Source: DATKWS01 sp035529435
GTDB lineage: Bacteria; Krumholzibacteriota; Krumholzibacteriia; Krumholzibacteriales; Krumholzibacteriaceae
Assembly (NCBI GenBank): GCA_035529435.1
Contig: DATKWS010000032.1
Coordinates: forward strand, 1 to 42,798
Length of the DNA stretch: 42,798 bases
Reading direction: 5' to 3'
The notes beneath the pieces were generated by a model. It was not told where the DNA came from, did no database searches, and saw nothing but the letters and a program-made list of their open reading frames with translations. The position numbers and the translations under genes are program-made. Of this stretch, positions 1 through 7,964 are shown in pieces; the first letter of the stretch is position 1; every line of letters begins with the position of its first letter.

Positions 1-12
1 GAGGATATCTGT

Positions 13-294
13 GTGATCGTTGCGCGCCTGAAGGTCCAGTTTCTCCTGCCCGGCTGCACGTCACTCAAGGAAAAGAGATTCGTCCTCAATAGTCTCAAGG
101 CGAGACTTCGCAATAGATTCAACGTTGCCCTGTGCGAAACGGATTTTCAGAACAAGTGGCAGCGCAGCGAGCTGGGACTCGTCACCGTCTCCTCGGGGAG
201 GCGCGGCGCTGAAAAGACGACCCAGTCGATCGTGTCGTTTCTCGAAGCGGAACACCGGATAGTACTTCTCGAGTGCGAGAAGGAATTTATTTGA
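13..294 (+). CDS. ylxP: DUF503 family protein (YlxP-like)
   Basis: A 93-residue protein starting at GTG, with GAGGA at 1-5 as ribosome site. The N-terminal half carries the family pattern of a hydrophobic strand followed by SLKEKR and a basic helix ending RFNVAL. The C-terminal half has the expected late strand and the VSFLEAE helix. Family members are small ferredoxin-like-fold proteins. Bacillus YlxP sits between infB and rbfA and is thought to help ribosome maturation, but its biochemical role is not settled. The next gene, rbfA, is 21 bp downstream, which matches that order, so infB probably lies just left of the window. Identity is fairly sure and function is weakly known. Confidence 0.85.
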   Translation: MIVARLKVQFLLPGCTSLKEKRFVLNSLKARLRNRFNVALCETDFQNKWQRSELGLVTVSSGRRGAEKTTQSIVSFLEAEHRIVLLECEKEFI

Positions 295-315
295 TAACGG
301 AGGGGGTGCTGCCCG

Positions 316-708
316 ATGGGCGACAAACAGAGGGCGCGCGTCGAAGAATCTCTTCATCAGCTCATCGCGGGACTTCTGGTTCGCCGCGTGAAGGATCCGC
401 GCGTGGCGAACGTTTCGATAACGCGCGTGAAGATGTCGAAGGATTACACCCTGGCGAAGGTCCTGTACAACATCATCGGCGGCAGTGATAACCTGCCCGA
501 TGTCGAAGCGGGCCTCCAGAGCTGTAGCGGCTTCATCAGGAATCAGATTCGTGGGCACATGCGGTTGCGGGTCATACCGGAACTCGTCTTCATCTACGAT
601 GCCTCCCTCGACAGGGCCATGGAGATCGAGTCTCTCATTCAAACGATCCACGACGAGGAAAAGGAACGGGAAGAAGACGGTGATGAGCGAAGAGATATTC
701 GGGAATGA
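316..708 (+). CDS. rbfA: ribosome-binding factor A
   Basis: This 130-residue protein is RbfA, a KH-like cytoplasmic factor that binds the immature 30S subunit and is needed for late 16S rRNA 5' end processing. The typical opening (RARVEESLHQLIAGLLV), the segment KDPRVANVSITRVKMSKDY, and the late strand LRVIPELVFIYD are all visible. AGGGGG at 301-306 lies 9 nt before the ATG. The C-terminus from about residue 112 is a charged Glu/Arg/Asp tail, usual for the family. Its last 26 bp overlap the start of the DHH phosphoesterase gene, implying translational coupling. Confidence 0.93.
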   Translation: MGDKQRARVEESLHQLIAGLLVRRVKDPRVANVSITRVKMSKDYTLAKVLYNIIGGSDNLPDVEAGLQSCSGFIRNQIRGHMRLRVIPELVFIYDASLDRAMEIESLIQTIHDEEKEREEDGDERRDIRE

Positions 709-1690
709 ATTCAATACGATAACGTCCATTGTGGATGCCAACCAGTGGTTTCTCGTCACCGGCCATGTCGATCCCGACGGAGACTGTATCGGTTCGATGC
801 TGGCCGTCGCCCGTTTTCTCGCCGGGAGGGGCAAACAGGTTCATTGCTTCGTTTCCGGAGAGATCCCGGAGGCGTACACGCGGTTGCCGGGATTCGAGCT
901 GTTCGTTCCGGCCGAAATGCTTCCTGCACTGACATTCGAGGTGATCGTCGCGCTGGATTCGCCGACGACGGCGCGCGCCGAAGTGATCGCCGGTCAAGGA
1001 GGCCGGCGGCAGATCGTCAACATCGATCACCATCCCACGAACACGCGCTACGGTACCGTCAACGTCGTCGACGAGCATACGGCGGCGGCCGCGGTGCTGG
1101 TGTACCGGTACCTCGCCTGGGAAGCACCCGATGCCATCACGCCGGAGATCGCTGATGCCCTCTATCTTGGCATATTGATGGATACCGGCGGATTCAGGTT
1201 CCAGAACACCAATGTGGAGGCCCTGGAGACGGCGGCGCGGCTCGTCGAGCGCGGCGCGCATCCCTACGAACTGGCACGGGAGCATATCTACATGAACAGC
1301 ATCGTGACCCTGAAGCTCCTCGCCATGGTGCTGGCGTCTCTCGAGGTGCACGGCGGCGGAAAAATCGCCGTCCTCTCTGTCACGGGCGAGATGCTCCGGG
1401 AGGCGGGGGCGTCCTTCAAGGATACCGAAGGATTCGTCGATTATGCCGCATCGATCGACGATGTCGAGCTGAGCGCACTGCTCAGGGAGATCGGCCCCCG
1501 CGAGATCAGGGTCAGTCTCCGTTCCCGAAACAGCTTCGACGTCGCCTCCCTCGCCGAAAAATTCGATGGCGGGGGGCATCGCAAGGCGGCGGGATTGACC
1601 GTGCGCCGTTCCCTCGAGGAGGCGAAGGCCATCATCATCGGCGGGCTCCGACAGCTCCTCGCCGGAGAGGAGAACTCCCCGGATCCTTGA
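683..1690 (+). CDS. nrnA: DHH/DHHA1 phosphoesterase, NrnA-like
   Basis: A 335-residue cytoplasmic DHH-family enzyme. NrnA-type members degrade very short RNA (nanoRNA) or cyclic-dinucleotide products such as pApA, and many also dephosphorylate pAp. The metal site is readable: HVDPDGDCIGS at residues 28-38, an aspartate at 92 in ALDSP, and the DHH triad at 115-117 in NIDHHPT. The C-terminal DHHA1 domain has its glycine-rich substrate motif GGGHRKAAG near residue 296. I chose ATG 683, which follows a GGAAGA-like site and begins MSEEIF. The same frame stays open to 485, but the upstream part merely shadows rbfA. The position between rbfA and truB is conserved in many bacteria. Choosing between nanoRNase, pAp phosphatase and c-di-AMP phosphodiesterase activity needs biochemistry. 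Confidence 0.88.
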   Translation: MSEEIFGNEFNTITSIVDANQWFLVTGHVDPDGDCIGSMLAVARFLAGRGKQVHCFVSGEIPEAYTRLPGFELFVPAEMLPALTFEVIVALDSPTTARAEVIAGQGGRRQIVNIDHHPTNTRYGTVNVVDEHTAAAAVLVYRYLAWEAPDAITPEIADALYLGILMDTGGFRFQNTNVEALETAARLVERGAHPYELAREHIYMNSIVTLKLLAMVLASLEVHGGGKIAVLSVTGEMLREAGASFKDTEGFVDYAASIDDVELSALLREIGPREIRVSLRSRNSFDVASLAEKFDGGGHRKAAGLTVRRSLEEAKAIIIGGLRQLLAGEENSPDP

Positions 1691-1711
1691 CGTGCCGAGG
1701 ATAACGATGAA

Positions 1712-2635
1712 ATGCGTATGACGTTGGACAATAGGATATTGCCTGTCTGCAAATCGAGCGGTCTCTCCACGTATGACTGCATCCGCCGTTTCAGGAAGGC
1801 CGTTTCCGCCGTGAAGGTGGGACATTCCGGTACGCTCGATCCGCAGGCGCAGGGGTTGGTGCTGTTGCTCACCGGCGAGGCGACGAAGCTCTCCAACTTC
1901 CTCATGGATCTTCCGAAACGGTACATAGCCGATATCAAACTGGGCGAGGCGACCGACACCAACGATGCCACCGGGGCGGTCGTTGAGCAGGGTGACTGGA
2001 AAGACATCACCGAGCGCGAAATCGCGGATGTTCTTCCCCGCTTCGTGGGAAAGCGCGCCCAGGTGCCGCCGATGTATTCCGCCTTGAAGCACAAGGGCAA
2101 GCCTCTCTATGTACTCGCCCGCATGGGGCGGCGGATCGAGCGAACGCCCCGTGAGGTCGAAACATACGAGATCACCCTGATCCGGTGCGAACTTCCCGTT
2201 TTCCGGGTGGAGGTATTCTGTTCGCGGGGATTGTATATCCGGGTGCTGGCCGAGGAGATCGGGCAGGCACTGGGCGTCCCCGCCCACCTGCTGAGCCTCG
2301 TGCGGACACGGGTCGGGCATTTCACGATCGAGGAGGCCGTTCGTGACGATGCCTTCGACCGGCTCGATCCTGAGTCGGGGTATTCCCTCTCCGAGGCCAT
2401 GCGGCATCTGCCCGCCTTGGAGATGTCGGGAACGCAGGCGCACGATCTCCTCAACGGCATGGTTCCCCGCCTGCGGGGGGCATTGCTCCACGCGGGGATC
2501 ACGGTTCGGCTCCTCGGGCCGGATGGCGGTCTCGGAGCGATCTGCGATGTCGGTCCGGGTGGAATGCTGAAGATCAGGCGCGTGTTCAGGGATACACCCG
2601 CCGGCGAACAACGCGATGCAGGGAAGCTGTCATGA
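1712..2635 (+). CDS. truB: tRNA pseudouridine(55) synthase
   Basis: TruB converts U55 in the T-loop of tRNAs to pseudouridine. The 307-residue length is normal. The catalytic motif GHSGTLDPQAQG is present with Asp43 as nucleophile. Other family segments include KRYIADIKLGEATDTNDATG, QVPPMYSALKHKGKPLY and CSRGLYIRVLAEEIG, and there is a C-terminal extension from about residue 240. The N-terminal signature, usually K-P-x-G-x-T-S, reads CKSSGLST here, so the proline is lost while Lys and Gly remain. The ATG follows CCGAGG at 1695-1700. The stop overlaps the ribF start as ATGA, so the two are probably coupled. Confidence 0.93.
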   Translation: MRMTLDNRILPVCKSSGLSTYDCIRRFRKAVSAVKVGHSGTLDPQAQGLVLLLTGEATKLSNFLMDLPKRYIADIKLGEATDTNDATGAVVEQGDWKDITEREIADVLPRFVGKRAQVPPMYSALKHKGKPLYVLARMGRRIERTPREVETYEITLIRCELPVFRVEVFCSRGLYIRVLAEEIGQALGVPAHLLSLVRTRVGHFTIEEAVRDDAFDRLDPESGYSLSEAMRHLPALEMSGTQAHDLLNGMVPRLRGALLHAGITVRLLGPDGGLGAICDVGPGGMLKIRRVFRDTPAGEQRDAGKLS

Positions 2636-3576
2636 CCGAAATCATCACCAGCGCGGATACCGGCGGGCATCCGCTCCGGGATACGGTAATCACCATCGGC
2701 GTATTTGACGGCGTGCATCTGGGGCACCAGAAGGTCATCCACTCGCTGGCGGCAAAAAAAAGGGAAACGGGAGCGAACCGGTCCGTCCTCATCACCTTCG
2801 ATCGACATCCGTTGAGCGTGACACATCCGGAGATGGCCCCGCCGTTGCTCACGACGCTCGACGAGAAACTGTCGATCCTGAAACAGTTCGATATCGATGT
2901 GATCTATGTCGAGCGATTCACCCTGGAATTCGCACGGATGGAGTACCGTGACTTCATCCACCGGCGGCTCGTCGGGGGATTCGGGATGATCCATCTCGTG
3001 ATCGGGTATGATTTTCACCTGGGACGCGACCGGCGCGGTTCCCAGAATCAACTGGTGGAGGCGGGGAGGGCCGCCGGATTCGGCGTGACGGTCGTCCCGC
3101 CGGTCGTCGTCGGCGGCAGCGTGATATCCAGCACGAAGATCAGGCGGGCCATCGCGGAGCGCAGGATCGAACAAGCAGCGCGGTGCCTCGCCAGGCATTT
3201 CTTTTTCGATGCGGATGTCGTGCGGGGTGAAGGATTGGGGCGGGGGCTCGAATATCCCACGGCGAACGTATCGGTTCGATCGGAGGACAAGATTCTTCCC
3301 GCCGGTGGTGTATACGTTGTCGAGGTCGACGTCGGGGATGCGGTCTACGGCGGCATGATGAATATCGGGGCTGCCCCGACTCTCCACGCCGGGGGCGAGC
3401 GGCGCATCGAGGTGCACCTCTTCGATTTCTCCGGCGATCTGTACGGGCGGCGCCTCCGCGTGCACTGTTTGATGTACCTGAGACGCGAACAAACATTCGA
3501 CGGTCCCGCCGGGCTCAAGGCGCAGCTCGATCGGGACCGCGAGAGCGCACTGGCAATCCTGCAAAAGAAAGATTGA
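2632..3576 (+). CDS. ribF: bifunctional riboflavin kinase / FAD synthetase
   Basis: RibF phosphorylates riboflavin to FMN and then adenylylates FMN to FAD. The 314-residue protein has the N-terminal nucleotidyltransferase domain with GVFDGVHLGHQ at 23-33 (the HxGH-type loop), GYDFHLGRDRRG, and the SSTKIR motif at 166-171. The C-terminal flavokinase domain has GRGLEYPTANV near 203-213 and the catalytic-strand region IEVHLFDFSGDLYGR. The start ATG overlaps the truB stop by 4 bp. No FMN riboswitch is possible here because there is no leader. The stop codon lies inside the -35 box of the proposed rpsO promoter. Confidence 0.95.
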   Translation: MTEIITSADTGGHPLRDTVITIGVFDGVHLGHQKVIHSLAAKKRETGANRSVLITFDRHPLSVTHPEMAPPLLTTLDEKLSILKQFDIDVIYVERFTLEFARMEYRDFIHRRLVGGFGMIHLVIGYDFHLGRDRRGSQNQLVEAGRAAGFGVTVVPPVVVGGSVISSTKIRRAIAERRIEQAARCLARHFFFDADVVRGEGLGRGLEYPTANVSVRSEDKILPAGGVYVVEVDVGDAVYGGMMNIGAAPTLHAGGERRIEVHLFDFSGDLYGRRLRVHCLMYLRREQTFDGPAGLKAQLDRDRESALAILQKKD

Positions 3577-3602
3577 CAATTCGGCCCTTTTATGTATGTT
3601 TG
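3573..3602 (+). promoter_or_regulatory. promoter candidate for rpsO-pnp
   Basis: TTGACA at 3573-3578 is followed after 16 nt by TATGTT at 3595-3600, which extends to TATGTTTG at 3602. This fits a sigma70-type promoter, and the downstream part also matches TAnnTTTG, the -7 element described in Bacteroidetes. It overlaps the ribF stop codon and gives a leader of roughly 100 nt before rpsO. The same -10-like hexamer occurs upstream of the V-ATPase operon and of the last gene. Confidence 0.6.
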
Positions 3603-3708
3603 GTACGCGAACCCATGGAAACGGTTCGATATGCAGTTGTGAGGCGGATGGGGAGGTGCCCGTCTGCTGCCATCGTGTTATCAACGCGGGTGCAAGGAGG
3701 TGTTTGCG

Positions 3709-3978
3709 ATGGCACTGCAAAAAGAGTTGAAGAGTGATGTAATCAGCAAGTTCCGCTTACACGAGAATGATTCGGGATCGCCGGAAGTACAGATCGCTCT
3801 TCTCACCGAGCGAATAAACGTCCTGACGGAGCATTTCAAGGTTCACAAGAAGGACTTTGCTTCCCGGCGGGGTTTGCTCAAGATGGTGGGACGGCGCAGG
3901 AAGCTGCTCGATTACCTGAAGAAGAACAAGATCGATAAGTACAGACAGATCATCAAGGATCTGAATATCAGGAAGTAA
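3709..3978 (+). CDS. rpsO: 30S ribosomal protein S15
   Basis: S15 binds 16S rRNA early in assembly of the 30S platform. The 89-residue length from ATG 3709 equals the usual family size. Helical segments and rRNA contact residues are visible: DSGSPEVQIALLTERI, LTEHFKVHKKDFASRRGLL and VGRRRKLLDYLKK. A strong AAGGAGG site at 3694-3700 lies 8 nt before this ATG. A GTG at 3700 falls inside that site and cannot be the start. The rpsO-pnp order is classical. In several bacteria S15 represses its own mRNA, but I see no specific pseudoknot that I can defend in the 132-nt leader. Confidence 0.97.
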   Translation: MALQKELKSDVISKFRLHENDSGSPEVQIALLTERINVLTEHFKVHKKDFASRRGLLKMVGRRRKLLDYLKKNKIDKYRQIIKDLNIRK

Positions 3979-4019
3979 CCTGCCGAGATCCGAGAGATTC
4001 CGTTAGATGTCTGTGATGT

Positions 4020-4037
4020 TTCACCCACCGCGGTGAA
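4020..4037 (+). other. inverted repeat in pnp leader
   Basis: TTCACC at 4020-4025 and GGTGAA at 4032-4037 are complementary with a 6-nt loop. The centre alternatively forms the perfect palindrome CACCGCGGTG. It lies in the rpsO-pnp spacer just ahead of the pnp ribosome site. In Escherichia coli the pnp leader hairpin is cut by RNase III and mediates autocontrol. An analogous role here is only inference. Confidence 0.3.
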
Positions 4038-4068
4038 TGAGCATTTGATTGTGGAGGCAAGAGAAAGA

Positions 4069-6141
4069 ATGGTTTTGAAACGTAGAACGTATGGTGGAAA
4101 AGAGTTTTTTCTCGAGACGGGACGTATGGCCAAACAGGCCGACGGATCCGTTCTGGTCGGTCAGATGGGCACCGTCGTGCTCGTCACAGCCGTGGCGTCC
4201 AAGGAAACCGAATCGGACAGGGATTACTTTCCCCTGTTCGTAGAGTACCGGGAGAAATTTTACGCCGCGGGCAAGATCCCCGGCGGTTTCTTTAAACGCG
4301 AAGGGCGGCCGGGAGAGAAGGAAACGCTGGGCGCCCGCCTGATCGACCGGCCGATCAGACCGATGTTCCCGGAGGGTTTTCGGTACGAGGTGCAGGTCGC
4401 GTGCAGCGTGCTGAGCAGCGATCAGGAGCACCAGTCGGACGTGCTCGGGATCACTGGGGCCTCCCTCGCGCTCGCGCTCTCCGATATACCGTTCGGTGCG
4501 ATACTGAGCGGTGTCCGTATCGGGTACAAGGACGGCGGGTTCATAGTCAATCCGACATTTTCCGAGGTGGATGAAGGCGGCCTCGATCTCGTGATCGCCG
4601 GTACCGACGAGGCGATCATCATGGTCGAGGGGGGCGCCGGAGAGATCTCAGAGGCGCAACTCGTCGAAGCACTCGAGTTCGGGCACGAGAATATACGATC
4701 GATGAATGCGTTCCAGCGCGAATTTCTCGCCGAATGCACGTGCCCCCGTAAGCGGAGCTTCTCACCGCCTGAAAAAAACGAGGAGCTCGGACGGAGAATT
4801 CGCGGCGATTACCTCGGTGAGGTCAAAACGAGAACCCGTGTAAAGGGCAAGCTGATCCGCGCACGGGCCCTCTCCGAGCTGCAGGGCGAGGCGCTCGAGC
4901 GGTACGCGGAGGAATTTCCCGAAGCGGAAGCCAAGATCAAGGAGATATTGCACGAGATCGAACGCGAGGTGGTCCGTTCGCTGATCCTCGAAGAGAAGAT
5001 ACGTACCGACGGGAGGCGGTTTGATGAGCTGCGCGACGTTTCGTGCGAGGTGGGCGTCCTTCCGAGGACGCACGGGAGTGCACTCTTCACCCGCGGCGAG
5101 ACGCAGAGTCTCGTGGTGACGACCCTCGGAACCTCCTCGGACGAGCAGCGGATAGACGATCTGGAAGGGGAGAGCTGGAAGAACTACATGCTCCATTACA
5201 ACTTCCCCCCATTCAGTGTTGGGGAAGTGGGATTTTTCCGCGGGCCCGGCCGGCGTGAAATCGGCCATGGCGCCCTCGCCGAGCGCGCGATCAAACCCCT
5301 GATCCCCGTCGATGAGGTGTTTCCCTACACGATCAGGGTTGTCTCGGATATTCTCGAATCGAACGGTTCGAGTTCGATGGCGACAGTCTGCGGCGGCAGC
5401 CTCGCCCTGATGGACGCCGGCGTGCCGATTCCCAAGGCCGTTGCCGGTGTCGCAATGGGTCTCGTGATGGAGAATGGCTCGTACGCCGTCCTCACCGATA
5501 TACTGGGACTCGAGGATCACCTCGGGGATATGGATTTCAAGGTGACGGGAACGTGCGACGGCATCACCGCCTTCCAGATGGATGTCAAGGTGCACGGCAT
5601 ATCCAAGCAGATCTTGGAACAGGCCCTCGAACAGGCGCGGCGCGCGCGTCTCGAGATCCTCGACGTCATGAATAAAACCATTGCGAAACCGCGTGAAGAG
5701 CTTTCCCCGTATGCGCCGAAGATCGTACAGATCAAGATCCCGATCGACAAGATCAGGGAAGTAATCGGCCCCGGCGGAAAGATGATCAGGCATATCCAGG
5801 ATGAGACCGGCGCAAAGATCGACATTGAGGATGACGGTACGGTGACGATCGCCGCTGTCGACCAGGAGGGAGGCAAAAAGGCTCTCGAGATGATCGAAGA
5901 GATCACGGCGGAACCCGAGATCGACAAGGTGTACAGCGGAACTGTGCGCAGCATCGTCAACTTCGGCGCCTTTGTCGAGATCCTGCCGGGCCAGGACGGT
6001 CTTCTCCATATCTCCGAAATCGACACGCGGCGCGTGAACAAGGTCGAAGATGTACTCAAGCTCGGCCAGAAGATCGACGTGAAGGTGATCGGTATCGACC
6101 GCGAGGGCAAGATACGGCTCAGCAGAAAGGTTCTTCTCTAA
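4069..6141 (+). CDS. pnp: polyribonucleotide nucleotidyltransferase (PNPase)
   Basis: PNPase degrades RNA 3' to 5' by phosphorolysis and can act in a degradosome. The 690-residue protein has two RNase PH-like domains (roughly 1-205 and 300-540) joined by a helical linker, a KH domain with GPGGKMIRHI near residue 567, and an S1 domain from about 622 (GTVRSIVNFGAFVEI, DGLLHISEI) to the end. It opens with ETGRMAKQADGSVLV, typical of the first domain. I chose ATG 4069, preceded by TGGAGG at 4052-4057. The frame continues up to a GTG at 4033 that lacks a ribosome site. The S1 domain finishes without the acidic tail some species have. It probably belongs to the rpsO transcript. Confidence 0.97.
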   Translation: MVLKRRTYGGKEFFLETGRMAKQADGSVLVGQMGTVVLVTAVASKETESDRDYFPLFVEYREKFYAAGKIPGGFFKREGRPGEKETLGARLIDRPIRPMFPEGFRYEVQVACSVLSSDQEHQSDVLGITGASLALALSDIPFGAILSGVRIGYKDGGFIVNPTFSEVDEGGLDLVIAGTDEAIIMVEGGAGEISEAQLVEALEFGHENIRSMNAFQREFLAECTCPRKRSFSPPEKNEELGRRIRGDYLGEVKTRTRVKGKLIRARALSELQGEALERYAEEFPEAEAKIKEILHEIEREVVRSLILEEKIRTDGRRFDELRDVSCEVGVLPRTHGSALFTRGETQSLVVTTLGTSSDEQRIDDLEGESWKNYMLHYNFPPFSVGEVGFFRGPGRREIGHGALAERAIKPLIPVDEVFPYTIRVVSDILESNGSSSMATVCGGSLALMDAGVPIPKAVAGVAMGLVMENGSYAVLTDILGLEDHLGDMDFKVTGTCDGITAFQMDVKVHGISKQILEQALEQARRARLEILDVMNKTIAKPREELSPYAPKIVQIKIPIDKIREVIGPGGKMIRHIQDETGAKIDIEDDGTVTIAAVDQEGGKKALEMIEEITAEPEIDKVYSGTVRSIVNFGAFVEILPGQDGLLHISEIDTRRVNKVEDVLKLGQKIDVKVIGIDREGKIRLSRKVLL

Positions 6142-6149
6142 CGCGGCCC

Positions 6150-7457
6150 ATGTTACGACTTCCCCGTCCACGCCGGGTAGTTCTCCAATCCGGAGCAACG
6201 TTGCTCCACCAGAAGAATCCGTTCTCTCCCACCGTCGCCTTCGGTGTTTACTTCACCCGGGGCTCCCGTGACGAGCAGAGATCCGAACGCGGATTCTCCC
6301 ATCTCCTCGAGCACACCGTGTTCAGGGGGACAAGGCGGAGGAGCGCCCTTGAAATCGCGCTCGAGCTCGAGTCGATCGGCGGGCAGTGGGACGCCTTCAC
6401 CGGCCGGGAGATGACCTGCTATAACGGAAGGGTCATCGAGGATCATTTCCCGCAGCTGGCCGACATATTCGCCGATATCATCCTCCATCCATCCCTTCCG
6501 CCGGAGGCCTTCAGGCTTGAGCGCAGGGTCGTACAGGAGGAGATCCGCAGTATCCAGGATTCACCGGAGGAGATGGCGCACGAGCTCTTCTTCCGAACGA
6601 TCTTCAGGAGGCACCCGCTCGGGGACCCGATTACCGGCTACCAGAGCGATATTGCACGGTGCACGCGGGAGGATCTGCTCGGGTTTCATGCGAAAACGTA
6701 TACCGCGGGAAACGCCTGCATCGGATTCGTCGGAAATATACCGCTCGACCGCGTCGTTTCGATCCTCGACAGGCGGTTCACATTCCGCAGGAAACGGCGC
6801 GGGACAAACGGCGAGGCTCCGGGTTCGACCCGGGGGCGTGTCCATTCGCTCATACGGAAGGACGGGAATCAGTCCCATATCGTCATCGGGTGCCGGACCG
6901 TGCCCGCAGCGGACGAACGGAGATACGCGGTACTGGGGCTCGCCAATATCCTGGGCGGCGGTGTGTCCTCCCGGTTGTTCCAGAGCCTACGCGAGCGGAG
7001 CGGGCTCGCATACTCGGTGCTGGCGAATGCGCAATTCTGGCGGGACACGGGCGTGCTGTACATCTTTTTCTCGGTCGATCCGAAGAAGGCGCCGCGTGCA
7101 CTCGAGATCGTCCGTGACGATCTGGAATCGCTCCGGAGCGGGCGGATCACCGACGCGGAGCTGGCGAGCGCCAAGGCGCAGCTCAAGGGGAGCATCGTGT
7201 TGGGGATAGAGAGCGTCGAATTCAGGCTCTTCCAGCTCTTTCACGGTGAAATCTACCATGGCGGGTACGAGCCCTTTGCGCATGTGTTGAAACGTATCGA
7301 TCGCGTCACGGCGACCGAGGTGTCGGCGGCCGCGGCCGCGTTCCTCGCGGAGAAGGATCTGACCTATGTCACGTGCGGTCCCATCGGGCTGCGCAACCTT
7401 GTCCCCGAAGCGACGGCCGGATCTTCCGGGCGTCTCGAAGAAGGGAAACATCATTGA
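6150..7457 (+). CDS. M16 family zinc metallopeptidase
   Basis: A 435-residue pitrilysin/insulinase-family (M16) peptidase. The inverted zinc motif HLLEH lies at residues 51-55, with His51 and His55 as ligands and Glu54 as catalytic base. The third ligand is probably Glu131 in QEEIRS, 76 residues after His55, as usual for the family. An R/Y-type C-terminal M16 domain follows from about 175, with SSRLFQSLRERSGLAYSV as substrate-binding signature. There is no signal peptide, so it is likely cytoplasmic, like the YmxG proteins encoded beside pnp and dut in Firmicutes. The ATG lies 9 bp after pnp without a clear ribosome site, so the start is less certain. The stop overlaps the dut start. Confidence 0.93.
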   Translation: MLRLPRPRRVVLQSGATLLHQKNPFSPTVAFGVYFTRGSRDEQRSERGFSHLLEHTVFRGTRRRSALEIALELESIGGQWDAFTGREMTCYNGRVIEDHFPQLADIFADIILHPSLPPEAFRLERRVVQEEIRSIQDSPEEMAHELFFRTIFRRHPLGDPITGYQSDIARCTREDLLGFHAKTYTAGNACIGFVGNIPLDRVVSILDRRFTFRRKRRGTNGEAPGSTRGRVHSLIRKDGNQSHIVIGCRTVPAADERRYAVLGLANILGGGVSSRLFQSLRERSGLAYSVLANAQFWRDTGVLYIFFSVDPKKAPRALEIVRDDLESLRSGRITDAELASAKAQLKGSIVLGIESVEFRLFQLFHGEIYHGGYEPFAHVLKRIDRVTATEVSAAAAAFLAEKDLTYVTCGPIGLRNLVPEATAGSSGRLEEGKHH

Positions 7458-7912
7458 GCGAGCGGTGCGAATCGATCGATGTCCACATCCGGTACCTGCC
7501 GCATTACGGGGACCTGCCCCGAATCCGGCGGATGACGGACGGATCAAGCGGTTACGACATCTTTGCCGCCTGCGGGGAGGATATCGTGATATGTTCCGGA
7601 ACCGTCCGGCCGGTACCGGCCGGTTTCGAGCTGTCGATTCCGGCGGGGTACGAGGCACAGGTCCGCCCGCGGAGCGGGCTCGCCATGAAGAACAGAATCG
7701 GTCTTCTCAACAGCCCGGGTACGATCGACAGCGATTACCGCGGCGAGGTCAAGGTGTTGCTGTTCAACTTCGGCGACACGGATCACGTGGTGCGCCGCGG
7801 CGACCGCATCGCCCAGCTTGTATTCGCCCGCGTTCCGCCGGTCTCTCTCGTGGAACTGACCGAGCTCGACCCGACATCGCGTGGATCGGGTGGTTTCGGC
7901 CATACCGGCTGA
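7454..7912 (+). CDS. dut: dUTP diphosphatase
   Basis: Trimeric dUTPase hydrolyses dUTP to dUMP, which keeps uracil out of DNA and supplies dTMP synthesis. All five motifs are visible: SSGYDIFA at 31-38, PRSGLA at 72-77, GTIDSDYRG at 89-97, RGDRIAQLVF near 116-125, and the C-terminal P-loop-like RGSGGFGHTG at 143-152. The proposed start is TTG 7454, which overlaps the previous stop as TTGA and follows AAGGGA at 7441-7446. It gives 152 residues, the normal family size. The frame is open upstream to 7373, but that part only shadows the peptidase gene. Motif 1 has Ser where Ala is common (SAGYD), which is a mild change. Confidence 0.94.
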   Translation: MSERCESIDVHIRYLPHYGDLPRIRRMTDGSSGYDIFAACGEDIVICSGTVRPVPAGFELSIPAGYEAQVRPRSGLAMKNRIGLLNSPGTIDSDYRGEVKVLLFNFGDTDHVVRRGDRIAQLVFARVPPVSLVELTELDPTSRGSGGFGHTG

Positions 7913-7964
7913 TGGAGTGACGCACCGCCCGCTCGCGGGCACGGCCTGTTTTCCCCGGGGTATC

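Noticed and set aside
635..2611. 658-codon minus-strand open frame over the DHH and truB genes
   Set aside because: Both plus-strand genes are clearly identified with catalytic motifs, so the opposite frame is a shadow.
2600..2635. FMN riboswitch before ribF
   Set aside because: ribF overlaps truB by 4 bp, leaving no untranslated leader.
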